Source of the DNA: Lacisediminihabitans sp040549465
Lineage (GTDB): Bacteria; Actinomycetota; Actinomycetes; Actinomycetales; Microbacteriaceae
Reading direction: 5' to 3'
NCBI RefSeq assembly: GCF_040549465.1
Contig: NZ_JBEPTL010000015.1
Coordinates: forward strand, 1 to 64,000
Length of the DNA stretch: 64,000 bases
Shown piece after piece: positions 17,615 to 25,692 of this stretch. Position 1 is the stretch's first letter. Every line of letters starts with the position of its first letter. Below the pieces are notes generated by a model. That model saw only the letters and a program-made list of their open reading frames with translations, was not told the DNA's origin and did no database searches. A program made the position numbers and the translations under genes.

Positions 17615-18826
17615 GTGAGCACCTACCTGAGCCTTCTGAAAACGCGCGGTGTGGCGCGCATCATGGGAGCCCAACTGGTGGCCCGCTTTCCCAACGGAAT
17701 GCTGTCGCTCGCCTACCTTCTGCACATCGAACGCATCTCGCATTCGTATGGCGCGGCTGGCCTCGTGCTGGCGGCGACGAGTATCGGCCAGGCCATCGCC
17801 GGTCCGCTCACCAGTCGCTGGATGGGCGTCTGGGGCATGCGCAAAGTGCTCATCCTCACGACGATCGTCTGCGCGACAGCTGTCGGCACCATAGCCCTTG
17901 CCCCTTCCCTGCCGATTCCGCTCTACATGGTGATCGGTTTCATCGGCGGACTGAGCACACCACCGATCCAACCGGCCGTGCGCACCATCTACCCCAAGAT
18001 GGTCAACTCGCGCCAGCTCACGCCGCTGTTCTCGCTCGACGCCTCAGCCCAGGAGGTCATCTGGGTGGTCGGGCCGGTCATCACCACGCTCATCGCCACC
18101 CAGATCAGCACGGTTCTCGCGATTCTCGTCGCGCTGGCCTTCCTTATCGGGGGAGGGCTCTGGTTCGTGGCCTCGCCGGAGGTCGGGCGGGTGCGCATCC
18201 CGCGCAGCAAGCGCAACCTCGGCGTGGTGCTGGCGAAGCCCGCCGTGCTGCTGGCGACGGTGACCGGCTTTCTCCTGGTCGGAGCCTGCGCAGCCATCGA
18301 AGCCGGCGTCGTCGCCACCTTCGGCGACAGCGGTCCGGAGTCCGGCATCGTTCTCGCGCTGTTCGCTGTCGGCTCCCTCATCGGTGGCCTGTCACTCGGC
18401 CACCTGCCGATCGGGCCATGGGCGCTCGCCCGGCGACTGTTCGCCGTCTTCGTCGGCATGGCTCTCGCCGCGTTCTCGCTCAACTTCTGGTGGCTTGCGG
18501 TCACACTGCTGATTGCGGGCATCGGCATCGCGCCATCCCTCGCCGTGATGTTCGCGATCGTCTCATCAAGTGTTCGCTTCAGCGAGACCGCGGAGGCCTA
18601 CGGATGGGTCGGCACAGGTCAGCTCATCGGTGCGGCTATCGGCTCGGCCGTCGCCGGGTTCCTCATCGACAGGTTCGACGCGCCTGGTGCCTTCTGGATC
18701 GCGGCGGGCTTCGCGGCCCTCGGATTCCTCATCCCCACCATCTTCCGGCGAGCGCACCCTGACCTGCGCGGTCGTGACGCCAGCCCGATCCCCGATACCG
18801 AGCCGGTGCCGGTGCAGCCCTCCTGA
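17615..18826 (+). CDS. MFS transporter
   Basis: 403 residues from a GTG start. Roughly twelve hydrophobic segments form two halves. Conserved MFS features include SRWMGVWGMRKVLILT in the loop after TM2 and the symmetric second half starting near residue 205 after a charged central loop (PRSKRNLGV). An efflux role for a small hydrophobic compound is the usual inference for this type, but the substrate is unknown. It ends 16 bases from a convergent reductase gene. The intergenic region shared with the LCP gene (17465-17614) must hold both promoters. Confidence 0.88.
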   Translation: MSTYLSLLKTRGVARIMGAQLVARFPNGMLSLAYLLHIERISHSYGAAGLVLAATSIGQAIAGPLTSRWMGVWGMRKVLILTTIVCATAVGTIALAPSLPIPLYMVIGFIGGLSTPPIQPAVRTIYPKMVNSRQLTPLFSLDASAQEVIWVVGPVITTLIATQISTVLAILVALAFLIGGGLWFVASPEVGRVRIPRSKRNLGVVLAKPAVLLATVTGFLLVGACAAIEAGVVATFGDSGPESGIVLALFAVGSLIGGLSLGHLPIGPWALARRLFAVFVGMALAAFSLNFWWLAVTLLIAGIGIAPSLAVMFAIVSSSVRFSETAEAYGWVGTGQLIGAAIGSAVAGFLIDRFDAPGAFWIAAGFAALGFLIPTIFRRAHPDLRGRDASPIPDTEPVPVQPS

Positions 18827-18841
18827 GTACCTCGCGCCGGC

Positions 18842-19399
18842 TCAGCGCAGCGGCTTGAGCACCTCGGCCATGGTCGCAAACTCTTCGAAGAGCTTGCCGA
18901 GGATCGCGGACTCCTTCTCGCCCGGCGTGAAAACACCGCTGGAGACCTGTCCACCGGCGAAGGGCAATTCGACCTCCGCACCGACCCGCACCAGTCCGAC
19001 GGCGATGAGGGCCGGCTCTAGCGCGATGACGCCACGCGTTCCGGCGGAGACGCCGCCGTAGCTTACGAAGCCGACGGGTTTGCGCCACCACTCCTGCGAG
19101 AGAAAGTCGATGGCATTCTTGAGAGCCGGGGAGAAACTGTGGTTGTACTCCGGCGTCACGAAGATGAAGCCGTCGGCGGAATCCACTCTCGCGCTCCAAT
19201 CCAGGGTGTGCTGCTGGGTGTACTGGCGCAGCCGCGGGTGGTTGGGTTCGTCCATGAAAGGCAGATTGAGCTCCGCGAGATCGACAAAATCGATATCGAA
19301 ACCGCCGTGTTCTTCGGCGGCGGTCTGAACCCACTGGGCGATGGGAAGGCCGATGCGCCCCGGGCGCACGCTTCCGACGACGATCATGATCCTTGACAT
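18842..19399 (-). CDS. NADPH-dependent FMN reductase (flavodoxin-fold quinone/azo reductase)
   Basis: 185 residues. The N-terminal loop VVGSVRPGRIG binds the FMN phosphate, and TPEYNHSFSPALKNAIDFL is the hallmark flavin-contact segment of the ChrR/YieF-type NAD(P)H-dependent FMN reductases. The GGVSAG segment follows. Members reduce quinones, chromate or azo compounds with two electrons. The cellular role here is probably redox protection and is inferred. A GAGGAGAAC-like ribosome site precedes the ATG. Confidence 0.88.
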   Translation of the reverse strand: MSRIMIVVGSVRPGRIGLPIAQWVQTAAEEHGGFDIDFVDLAELNLPFMDEPNHPRLRQYTQQHTLDWSARVDSADGFIFVTPEYNHSFSPALKNAIDFLSQEWWRKPVGFVSYGGVSAGTRGVIALEPALIAVGLVRVGAEVELPFAGGQVSSGVFTPGEKESAILGKLFEEFATMAEVLKPLR

Positions 19400-19554
19400 G
19401 GTTCTCCTCTATGCAAATGTATCGACTTCGGGTGCAACGGGCCTGCCAGCACCTTCATTCCTCGTAATGGGGAAGTGGCACGAACCACCCTCCCCCATCC
19501 TGCGCCTCTCCGACGCCCATCGCGGCCACCCGAAGTCTCCGAAACGTCCCTGTT

Positions 19555-20553
19555 TCACCATCGTGGGTGCACCGCCTGGCGAAAGTAGCGGTCGTAGATG
19601 TCGTTCACCGCCAGGCTGAAAGCGGGGCTCAACTGAGGAACGGATCCGGCGCCCGCGTTGCTCTCGGCCTGCCCGACGTTGCGCGCGCCGGGAATCACCG
19701 CGCTCACCCCGTCGAGCTGCGCGACCCAGGCGAGGGCGGCCTGCGCGGTACTGAGCCCGGCTGTGGCAGGTTCGTCGGCGAGCAGCGCCGCGAACTCCTG
19801 GGCCGCACGCACGCCCTGCCCGAAGTCGACGCCAGAGAAAGTCTCGCCCACATCGAAGGAGGAGCCGTCGCGGTTGTAGGTGCGGTGGTCGTCGGCGGGG
19901 AAGGTGGTGTCCGCGGTGTAGCGACCGCTGAGGAGTCCGGATGCCAGCGGCACCCTGGCGATGATGCCCACTCCCGCATCGAGGGCGGCGGGCAGTACGG
20001 CGTCGAGCGGCTTCAGACGGAAGGCGTTCAGGATGAGCTGCACCGTCGCGACGCCGGGCCGCCCGATCGCGGTGAGAGCCTCATCCGCCGTCTCCACACT
20101 CACGCCGTAATTGGCGATCGCCCCGTCAGAGACCAGGGTGTCGAGTGCGTCATAGACGGCATCCGAGGAGAAGACGGATGTCGGCGGGCAGTGCAGTTGC
20201 ACGAGGTCCAGCGTGTCGACGCGCAGGTTGCTGCGTGAGCGGTCGGTCCATTCGCGGAATTTGGCGAGAGTGAAGTTCGCCGCATCCTGATCATCCCGCC
20301 GCCCCATCTTGGTGGCGACGGTGATGGAGTGGCCGGTGTTGTCGGCGAGGTACCCGCCAATGATCTTCTCGCTGCGACCGTCGCCGTAGACATCGGCAGT
20401 GTCGAAGAGAGTGACGCCCGCCGCTGCGGACGCGTCGAGGACCGCCCTCGCATCCTGTTCGCTCACCTCACCCCAGTCGGCACCGAGTTGCCAGGTGCCG
20501 AGGCCGATGACGGAGACTGTGCGACCGGTACGGCCGAGGGTGCGAGTTTTCAT
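19555..20553 (-). CDS. Aldo/keto reductase
   Basis: 332 residues of an (alpha/beta)8 AKR. The catalytic tetrad is visible: D in FDTADVYGDG with Y56-type Tyr, K in ATKMG, and H in LVQLHCPP. The NADPH-binding C-terminal part is AVIPGARNVGQAESN. These enzymes reduce aldehydes or ketones with NADPH. It resembles the YajO/PetF-like oxidoreductase branch. It is preceded on the minus strand by the small hydrophilic protein gene and separated from it by a strong terminator. Confidence 0.92.
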   Translation of the reverse strand: MKTRTLGRTGRTVSVIGLGTWQLGADWGEVSEQDARAVLDASAAAGVTLFDTADVYGDGRSEKIIGGYLADNTGHSITVATKMGRRDDQDAANFTLAKFREWTDRSRSNLRVDTLDLVQLHCPPTSVFSSDAVYDALDTLVSDGAIANYGVSVETADEALTAIGRPGVATVQLILNAFRLKPLDAVLPAALDAGVGIIARVPLASGLLSGRYTADTTFPADDHRTYNRDGSSFDVGETFSGVDFGQGVRAAQEFAALLADEPATAGLSTAQAALAWVAQLDGVSAVIPGARNVGQAESNAGAGSVPQLSPAFSLAVNDIYDRYFRQAVHPRW

Positions 20554-20583
20554 CGGCCCAGCCTATGGGGAGCCGAAGACGAA

Positions 20584-20619
20584 GGAGGGGTGAGCGGATC
20601 TGAATCCGCTCACCCCTCC
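20584..20619 (-). terminator. Strong hairpin terminator after the CsbD-like gene
   Basis: Arms 20584-20599 and 20604-20619 form a perfect 16-base-pair stem (GGAGGGGTGAGCGGAT and its complement) with a four-base loop, CTGA. It lies 12 bases beyond the stop codon of the 64-residue gene on the minus strand. Confidence 0.85.
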
Positions 20620-20631
20620 CGTCGGAACCAC

Positions 20632-20826
20632 TCAGTCGCGCAGGTTCTCCTTGTACTCGTTCTTGGCCTTCGTGGCATCGCGCTCACGCTCGGCGCTCTT
20701 CACATCTGATTCGGCCTTGGCTTCGTCCGCCTTGTCGCTGGCGCGATCTTTGGTGTCCTCTACCCAGTCGCCGACCTTCTTGCCTGTCGCTTCTGCGGCA
20801 TCCTTGGCATCATCAAGCAAACCCAT
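20632..20826 (-). CDS. Small hydrophilic CsbD/LEA-like stress protein
   Basis: 64 residues, highly charged and lacking hydrophobic segments, with repeating KD/AE patterns (DDAKDAAEATGKK, DKADEAKAESDVK). This is the composition of CsbD-like and LEA-like small stress proteins, which in many actinobacteria are induced by stationary phase or osmotic stress. The start at 20826 is chosen because GAAGGAGG lies directly upstream; a longer frame exists but has no such site. Family membership is by composition only, so the name is tentative. It has its own terminator. Confidence 0.7.
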   Translation of the reverse strand: MGLLDDAKDAAEATGKKVGDWVEDTKDRASDKADEAKAESDVKSAERERDATKAKNEYKENLRD

Positions 20827-20993
20827 GATTCCTCCTTCAATCGTTGAAACGAACGGTAGTCCCCTTCTCGCCCCGCGCCACCCCTGCCGATCGACTTCCA
20901 GAGTTCTCCCAGACGCGATGGGCCAATCGTGACGCGCGAATCGTGAGAAACGTTGGGTAGCGGTGCGGTTCACGCGGTCATTACCGTGAGGGC

Positions 20994-21866
20994 ATGAGGC
21001 GATTACTGGTTCCTACGGCACTGGCACTCTGCGCGCTCGCGCTGGCGGGCTGCACGTCCTCGGCTGGATCGAGCAGCTCGAGCGGCGGGTCATCCGCGGT
21101 CGCTCCCGCCGGTCCATCGAAGGTCGACACCGCTGAGGGCGCCGCCTCAACGGCGCAGAATGCCGACAGCCGACAGGTGATCACCACCGGCTCCGTGACG
21201 ATCACCGTCGACAGGCCCGCAGCCGCCGCGGACGAGGCGGTGACGATCGTCGAGAACGCGGGCGGCCGCGTGGACGGCCGCACCGAGAAAGCACCGGTCG
21301 ACGGCGACCGCGGCAGCGCGCAGCTCACGGTTCGCATCCCTTCGGCGAAACTCACGACGACACTCGACGCGCTCAAGAAGGTCGGAACAGTCGAAGACCT
21401 GTCGATCTCGAAGCAGGATGTGACCGCGCACGCCAAGGACCTCGCGGCACGGATCACCGCACTGCACGCCTCCGTCGACCGGCTGGTCGACCTGATGTCG
21501 AAGGCCGCGACGACCGCGGACCTCATCACCATCGAGTCGGCCCTCTCCGATCGCCAAGCCAACCTGGAGAGCCTCGAGTCGGAGAAGCGGTCCATCGACG
21601 ACCAGGTCGACCTCTCCACCATCACTCTCACTCTCGGCTCGACGGCCACCGCGCCGGCCCACCTGCCCGACACCTTCCTCTCCGGGCTGCTGACCGGGTG
21701 GAACTCCTTCGTCGCCTTCTTCTCCGGCCTGATCGTTGTGCTCGGCGTACTTCTGCCCTGGCTGGCGCTCCTCGGAGTGATCGCGATCGTGCTGCTCCTG
21801 GTCCTGCGGCGCAATCGCCGGAAGTCTGCGGAACTCACCGCCGCAGGTCCGACCGCCGCGCCCTGA
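20994..21866 (+). CDS. DUF4349 domain lipoprotein
   Basis: 290 residues. A signal peptide ends in the lipobox LAGC (Cys about residue 20), followed by a Ser/Gly-rich linker. The DUF4349 domain begins near residue 60 (VITTGSVTITVDRPAAAADEAV), continues through a coiled-coil central part (SALSDRQANLESLESEKRSID), and ends with STITLTL and two C-terminal hydrophobic helices (about 225-265) followed by basic residues. This is the complete standard architecture of the family: lipid-anchored outside, tethered by C-terminal helices. Function is unknown. Confidence 0.88.
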   Translation: MRRLLVPTALALCALALAGCTSSAGSSSSSGGSSAVAPAGPSKVDTAEGAASTAQNADSRQVITTGSVTITVDRPAAAADEAVTIVENAGGRVDGRTEKAPVDGDRGSAQLTVRIPSAKLTTTLDALKKVGTVEDLSISKQDVTAHAKDLAARITALHASVDRLVDLMSKAATTADLITIESALSDRQANLESLESEKRSIDDQVDLSTITLTLGSTATAPAHLPDTFLSGLLTGWNSFVAFFSGLIVVLGVLLPWLALLGVIAIVLLLVLRRNRRKSAELTAAGPTAAP

Positions 21867-21896
21867 TCCGCTGCCGATCCTTCCTAAACTGATGTC

Positions 21897-23150
21897 ATGA
21901 CTTCAGTGAACTGGGCTGGCAACTACACCTATCGCGCCGAAAGCCTGGTGAAGCCGCGTTCTGTGGAGGAACTGCAGGATGTCATTGCTGGCGCGAAGCA
22001 GGTGAAGGCTCTCGGCAGCAGGCATTCCTTCAACGATGTGGCCGACTCCCCCGGCATCCAGGTCTCGCTCGAGAACCTGCCAGCCGAGCTCACGATCGAC
22101 GAGGCGGCACACACTGTCACTGTCAACGCCGGCGCTCGCTACGGCGAATTCGTCGAGCGACTGAATGACGCGGGCTGGGCCATCCACAATCTCGCCTCCC
22201 TTCCGCACATCTCGGTGGCCGGTGCGATCTCGACGGGAACGCACGGGTCGGGCGACGGCAACCTCAACCTCGCGGCTGTCGTCGCGGGACTCGAACTAAT
22301 CACCGCCGACGGCCTCACGCTGAGTGTGAAGCGCGGCGATCCCAGTTTCGAGGGAACCGTCGTGGCCGTCGGCGCCCTCGGAATCGTCACGCGCGTGACC
22401 CTCGACATCGAGCCGACATTCGATGTACGCCAGGATGTGTTCGTGAACCTCGGCTGGCCTGCGCTGCGCGATCACTTCAACGAACTCACCTCGAGCGCCT
22501 ACAGCGTGAGCATGTTCACGGACTGGGGCGAACAGGGCGCGAACCAGGTCTGGCTGAAGAGCAGAGTGGATGTCGGCACCGCAGCTTCGCAGCAGCAGGA
22601 ACTGTTCGGCGCGACACGGGCCACCCATGCAATGCACCCGCTTCCCGACGGACCGAGTGCCAACAGTACTGAGCAGGGCGGCGTGCCCGGACCGTGGTGG
22701 AACCGCCTGGCCCACTTCACACTCGAGTTCACGCCGAGTGACGGGCAGGAACTGCAGTCAGAGTACCTGTTCGGGCGCGAGCACGCCATCGACGCGATCG
22801 AGGCCATGCGCGCCCTTCAGCCCCGGCTGGCACCGCATCTCATGGTCGCCGAGATCCGCACCATGAGGGCTGACGACCTCTGGCTCAGTCCCGCCTACGG
22901 TCGCGACACCGTCGGCCTGCACTTCACCTGGAAACAGGATGATGCGGTGCAGGAGCTGCTGCCACTGATGGAGGACGCACTGGCTCCTTTCGACGCCCGC
23001 CCGCACTGGGGAAAGCTCTTCACGACGAACGCTGCGCGTCTCTTGGAGCTGTATCCGAAACTCCCGGAGTTCCGCGAACTGGCCGGGCGGCTCGACCCGA
23101 ACGGCAAGTTCCGCAACCCCTACCTGGATCGCACGATCTTCGGCGCATGA
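21897..23150 (+). CDS. Alditol/xylitol oxidase-like FAD-linked oxidase
   Basis: 417 residues, nearly the length of Streptomyces alditol oxidase (AldO). The FAD-binding PCMH domain includes KALGSRHSFND (H43, the position of covalent flavin attachment in this family), GARYGEFVERL and SVAGAISTGTHGSG. The C-terminal substrate domain contains RPHWGKLF and ends with LDPNGKFRNPYLDRTIFG, shared with D-arabinono-lactone oxidase relatives. It would oxidise the C1 of sugar alcohols with oxygen, releasing H2O2. Substrate is inferred from similarity. It overlaps the Nudix gene by four bases. Confidence 0.88.
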   Translation: MTSVNWAGNYTYRAESLVKPRSVEELQDVIAGAKQVKALGSRHSFNDVADSPGIQVSLENLPAELTIDEAAHTVTVNAGARYGEFVERLNDAGWAIHNLASLPHISVAGAISTGTHGSGDGNLNLAAVVAGLELITADGLTLSVKRGDPSFEGTVVAVGALGIVTRVTLDIEPTFDVRQDVFVNLGWPALRDHFNELTSSAYSVSMFTDWGEQGANQVWLKSRVDVGTAASQQQELFGATRATHAMHPLPDGPSANSTEQGGVPGPWWNRLAHFTLEFTPSDGQELQSEYLFGREHAIDAIEAMRALQPRLAPHLMVAEIRTMRADDLWLSPAYGRDTVGLHFTWKQDDAVQELLPLMEDALAPFDARPHWGKLFTTNAARLLELYPKLPEFRELAGRLDPNGKFRNPYLDRTIFGA

Positions 23151-23614
23151 CCGTGGTGCGCAGCTGCGGCATCCTGCTTTATCGGAGTACTGTCGGCGTC
23201 GTGGAGGTCTGGCTCGGTCACATGGGCGGCCCGTTCTGGGCGAAGAAGGATGCCGCGGCCTGGTCGATCCCGAAGGGCGAGCCGCTCGAGGGCGAGGCCG
23301 ACCTCGCCGCCGCCCTGCGCGAGTTCGCGGAGGAGATCGGAACACCCGCACCCGACATCGACTACGTCCGCCTCGGCGACTTCCGGCAGTCATCAGGCAA
23401 GGTCGTGACCGTCTTCGCCGCTGAGAGCGATTTCTTTGTCGAATCGGTGACCAGCAACAGTTTCGATCTCGAGTGGCCGCCGCGCTCCGGTCGCATCCAG
23501 CATTTTCCCGAGATCGACGACGCGCGGTGGCTCACCCTTGACGAGGCGCGTACGAAGATCGTGAAGGGGCAGTTGCCGGCGCTCGACGCCCTGGCGGTGA
23601 GCCGCAGGGGATGA
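23147..23614 (+). CDS. Nudix hydrolase
   Basis: 155 residues. The Nudix box is complete: GEPLEGEADLAAALREFAEEIG fits G-x5-E-x7-R-E-x2-E-E-x-G. The N-terminus reads SCGILLYR and the pre-box segment is AAWSIPKGE, typical of Ap4A-type hydrolases. It cleaves a nucleoside diphosphate linked to another moiety; the precise substrate is unknown. The ATGA overlap with the alditol oxidase gene implies translational coupling. Confidence 0.93.
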   Translation: MTVVRSCGILLYRSTVGVVEVWLGHMGGPFWAKKDAAAWSIPKGEPLEGEADLAAALREFAEEIGTPAPDIDYVRLGDFRQSSGKVVTVFAAESDFFVESVTSNSFDLEWPPRSGRIQHFPEIDDARWLTLDEARTKIVKGQLPALDALAVSRRG

Positions 23615-23642
23615 ACACCGAGCGACCCTCCCGTCATCCATC

Positions 23643-23702
23643 CGCTGTTGTTTCGGCGGTCCGCTGCTGTCGAAACAGCGACGGACCGCCGAAACAACAG
23701 CG
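23643..23702. terminator. Long perfect inverted repeat between convergent genes
   Basis: Arms 23643-23663 and 23682-23702 are a perfect 21-base-pair inverted repeat containing CTGTTGTTTCGGCGGTCCG. The 18-base loop can itself pair (GCTGT with ACAGC). It lies between the 3' ends of the Nudix gene (+) and the sugar permease operon (-), the same position type as the 6724-6793 hairpin. Confidence 0.75.
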
Positions 23703-23728
23703 CTAATGACTGGCGGTTACGGAGCGCC

Positions 23729-24727
23729 TTACAGCCGCTGAGTTCTCGACAGCACCGTCTGGATGATCACCACGATCGCCAGGAAGACACCCGATACGAC
23801 CGACTGCACCGACGAGCTGAGTGACCCGACCTGGTTGATCATGTTCTGGATCACCGCCAACAGCAGCACCCCGGCGAGCGTCCCAATCAGGCTGCCTCGC
23901 CCGCCGACCAGCAGCGTGCCGCCGATCACCACCGCAGAGATCGCGCTCAGCTCGAGACCGACGCCGACGGTCGGGACACCGGATGACGAATAGGCCGCGT
24001 TGAGCGCCCCTGCGAGTCCCGCGCAGAGGCCGCTGAGCACGTACACACCGAACTTCACGCGAGCGACGGGGAGGCCCATGAACGTGGATGCGCTCTCCGA
24101 ACCGCCGACCGCGAGCACGGCCTGGCCTCCGCGCGACCGGGTGAGCAGCACCGTTCCGAGCACAATGCCGATCACGGCGATCACCACCGTCCAGTGGATG
24201 CCGAACACGCCACCCTGCCCGAGGGCGACGAGTGCCTTGTCTTTGATGAGCGGTGTGGTCGACCCGCCGTTGGTCACCGCGAGAACCAGGCCACGCACGG
24301 CGAGCAGTCCGGCCAGCGTCACGATGAACGGAGCCATCTTGCCGTAGGCCACGAGAAAACCCTGGGCGAGACCGATCGCTCCGCAGACCAGCAGAGGCAG
24401 GGCGAGCCCGCCGATGATGCCGAAACTCGATCCGTAGGCGGCGAGCACTCCACCGAGAGCGAAGACCGAGCCCACCGAGAGGTCGATGCCGCCGGTGAGA
24501 ATCACGAAGGTCATGCCGATCGCCACGATCAGCGGGAACGACGATTGCGTCGCGATATTCGAGATGTTGCTCAGCGTGAGAAAGGTGGGGAACGAGAAGC
24601 TGGCGACGATCACGAGCAGGGCGAGCACGATCGCTGCACCGTAGCCCTGGAGCACGCCGGCGATACGCTCGCGGCGGGCCTGGTCGCCGGTAGTCGGTCC
24701 CGCGCTGGGTTCGATGGCGACGCTCAT
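23729..24727 (-). CDS. yjfF: Sugar ABC transporter permease, YjfF-like
   Basis: 332 residues with about eight to ten hydrophobic segments, of the BPD_transp_2 (RbsC/YjfF) type. The motif GGIDLSVGSV in the middle of the protein is the family signature loop. It overlaps the next permease gene by ATGA and is last in the operon. In E. coli YjfF and YtfT together form the channel for furanose sugars. Here the pair is inferred to do the same with YtfQ/YtfR homologues. Substrate preference is by analogy. Confidence 0.88.
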   Translation of the reverse strand: MSVAIEPSAGPTTGDQARRERIAGVLQGYGAAIVLALLVIVASFSFPTFLTLSNISNIATQSSFPLIVAIGMTFVILTGGIDLSVGSVFALGGVLAAYGSSFGIIGGLALPLLVCGAIGLAQGFLVAYGKMAPFIVTLAGLLAVRGLVLAVTNGGSTTPLIKDKALVALGQGGVFGIHWTVVIAVIGIVLGTVLLTRSRGGQAVLAVGGSESASTFMGLPVARVKFGVYVLSGLCAGLAGALNAAYSSSGVPTVGVGLELSAISAVVIGGTLLVGGRGSLIGTLAGVLLLAVIQNMINQVGSLSSSVQSVVSGVFLAIVVIIQTVLSRTQRL

Positions 24728-25692
24728 CGTGCTGACGCCCTTCCGCGCTGGAGATATACCGCGAAGAGAATGATGACCGCCTGCGTGATCTGCGAGAAGG
24801 CATCCGGCACATTGTGTTTGATCAGGGTGGCACTGATGAACTGCAGCAGCAGCGCGCCTGCGACGGTACCCGCGACCTTGACCTGCCCTCCGGTAAGCGG
24901 TGTTCCACCGACCACGACGGCGGTGATCGCCGACAGCTCGATGAGGTTGCCCAGGGTCGAAGGTACCGATGCGCCAAGCCGCGCCGTGCCGATGACGCCA
25001 GCGACCGAGGCGAGTCCGGCGCAGAGGATATAGGTGAAGAGCAGTATCCGTTTCACCGGCAGGCCGGAGAGCTCCGCCGCCCGGCGACTGCCACCAATCG
25101 CTATCAGCTGTTTACCGAAGGTGGTGCGGTTCACCAGCAGGGCGATGGCGAGAACCAGCACGACGGCGATGATCACGCTGTAAGGGATGCCGACGATAGA
25201 TCCACGTCCGATCGCGAGGAGGTTCGGATCGATCACCGACTTGAGCTGCTCGTTCGCGATGAGCAGGGCGATACCGCGACCGGCGACCATGAGCGAGAGG
25301 GTCGCGACGATCGGTTGCACCCCAATGAAGGCCACCAGAGATCCGTTGATCAGACCGACGACAGCACCGACCACGATGGCGATGATCACGACCGGGATGA
25401 GGCCGTATCCGATGTAGAGCGGGATGACCGCCGCGGCGAGCGCCATGACCCCGCCGACCGAGAGGTCGATACCCTCTGTACCGATCACCAGGGCCATGCC
25501 GAGGGCGACGATGAGCACGGGAACGACCTGCACAAACTGGGTGCGGAAGTTGTCGAGCTGGAAGAAGTTGGGCGTGAACACGAGGTTATAGAGCAGCAGG
25601 AAGACGATGGCGATGTAGACGCCGTAGCGCTGCAGGATGCTGAGTGCTGCCGCGGCGCGCGGCAGCGAGATGGTGACGGATCCCTGGGTCAT
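24724..25692 (-). CDS. ytfT: Sugar ABC transporter permease, YtfT-like
   Basis: 322 residues, hydrophobic throughout, with the signature GTEGIDLSVGGVMAL in the first half. Paired with the following permease and overlapping both neighbours by four bases, it fits the two-permease YtfT/YjfF layout better than the homodimeric RbsC layout. It resides in the cytoplasmic membrane. Confidence 0.88.
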   Translation of the reverse strand: MTQGSVTISLPRAAAALSILQRYGVYIAIVFLLLYNLVFTPNFFQLDNFRTQFVQVVPVLIVALGMALVIGTEGIDLSVGGVMALAAAVIPLYIGYGLIPVVIIAIVVGAVVGLINGSLVAFIGVQPIVATLSLMVAGRGIALLIANEQLKSVIDPNLLAIGRGSIVGIPYSVIIAVVLVLAIALLVNRTTFGKQLIAIGGSRRAAELSGLPVKRILLFTYILCAGLASVAGVIGTARLGASVPSTLGNLIELSAITAVVVGGTPLTGGQVKVAGTVAGALLLQFISATLIKHNVPDAFSQITQAVIILFAVYLQRGRASAR

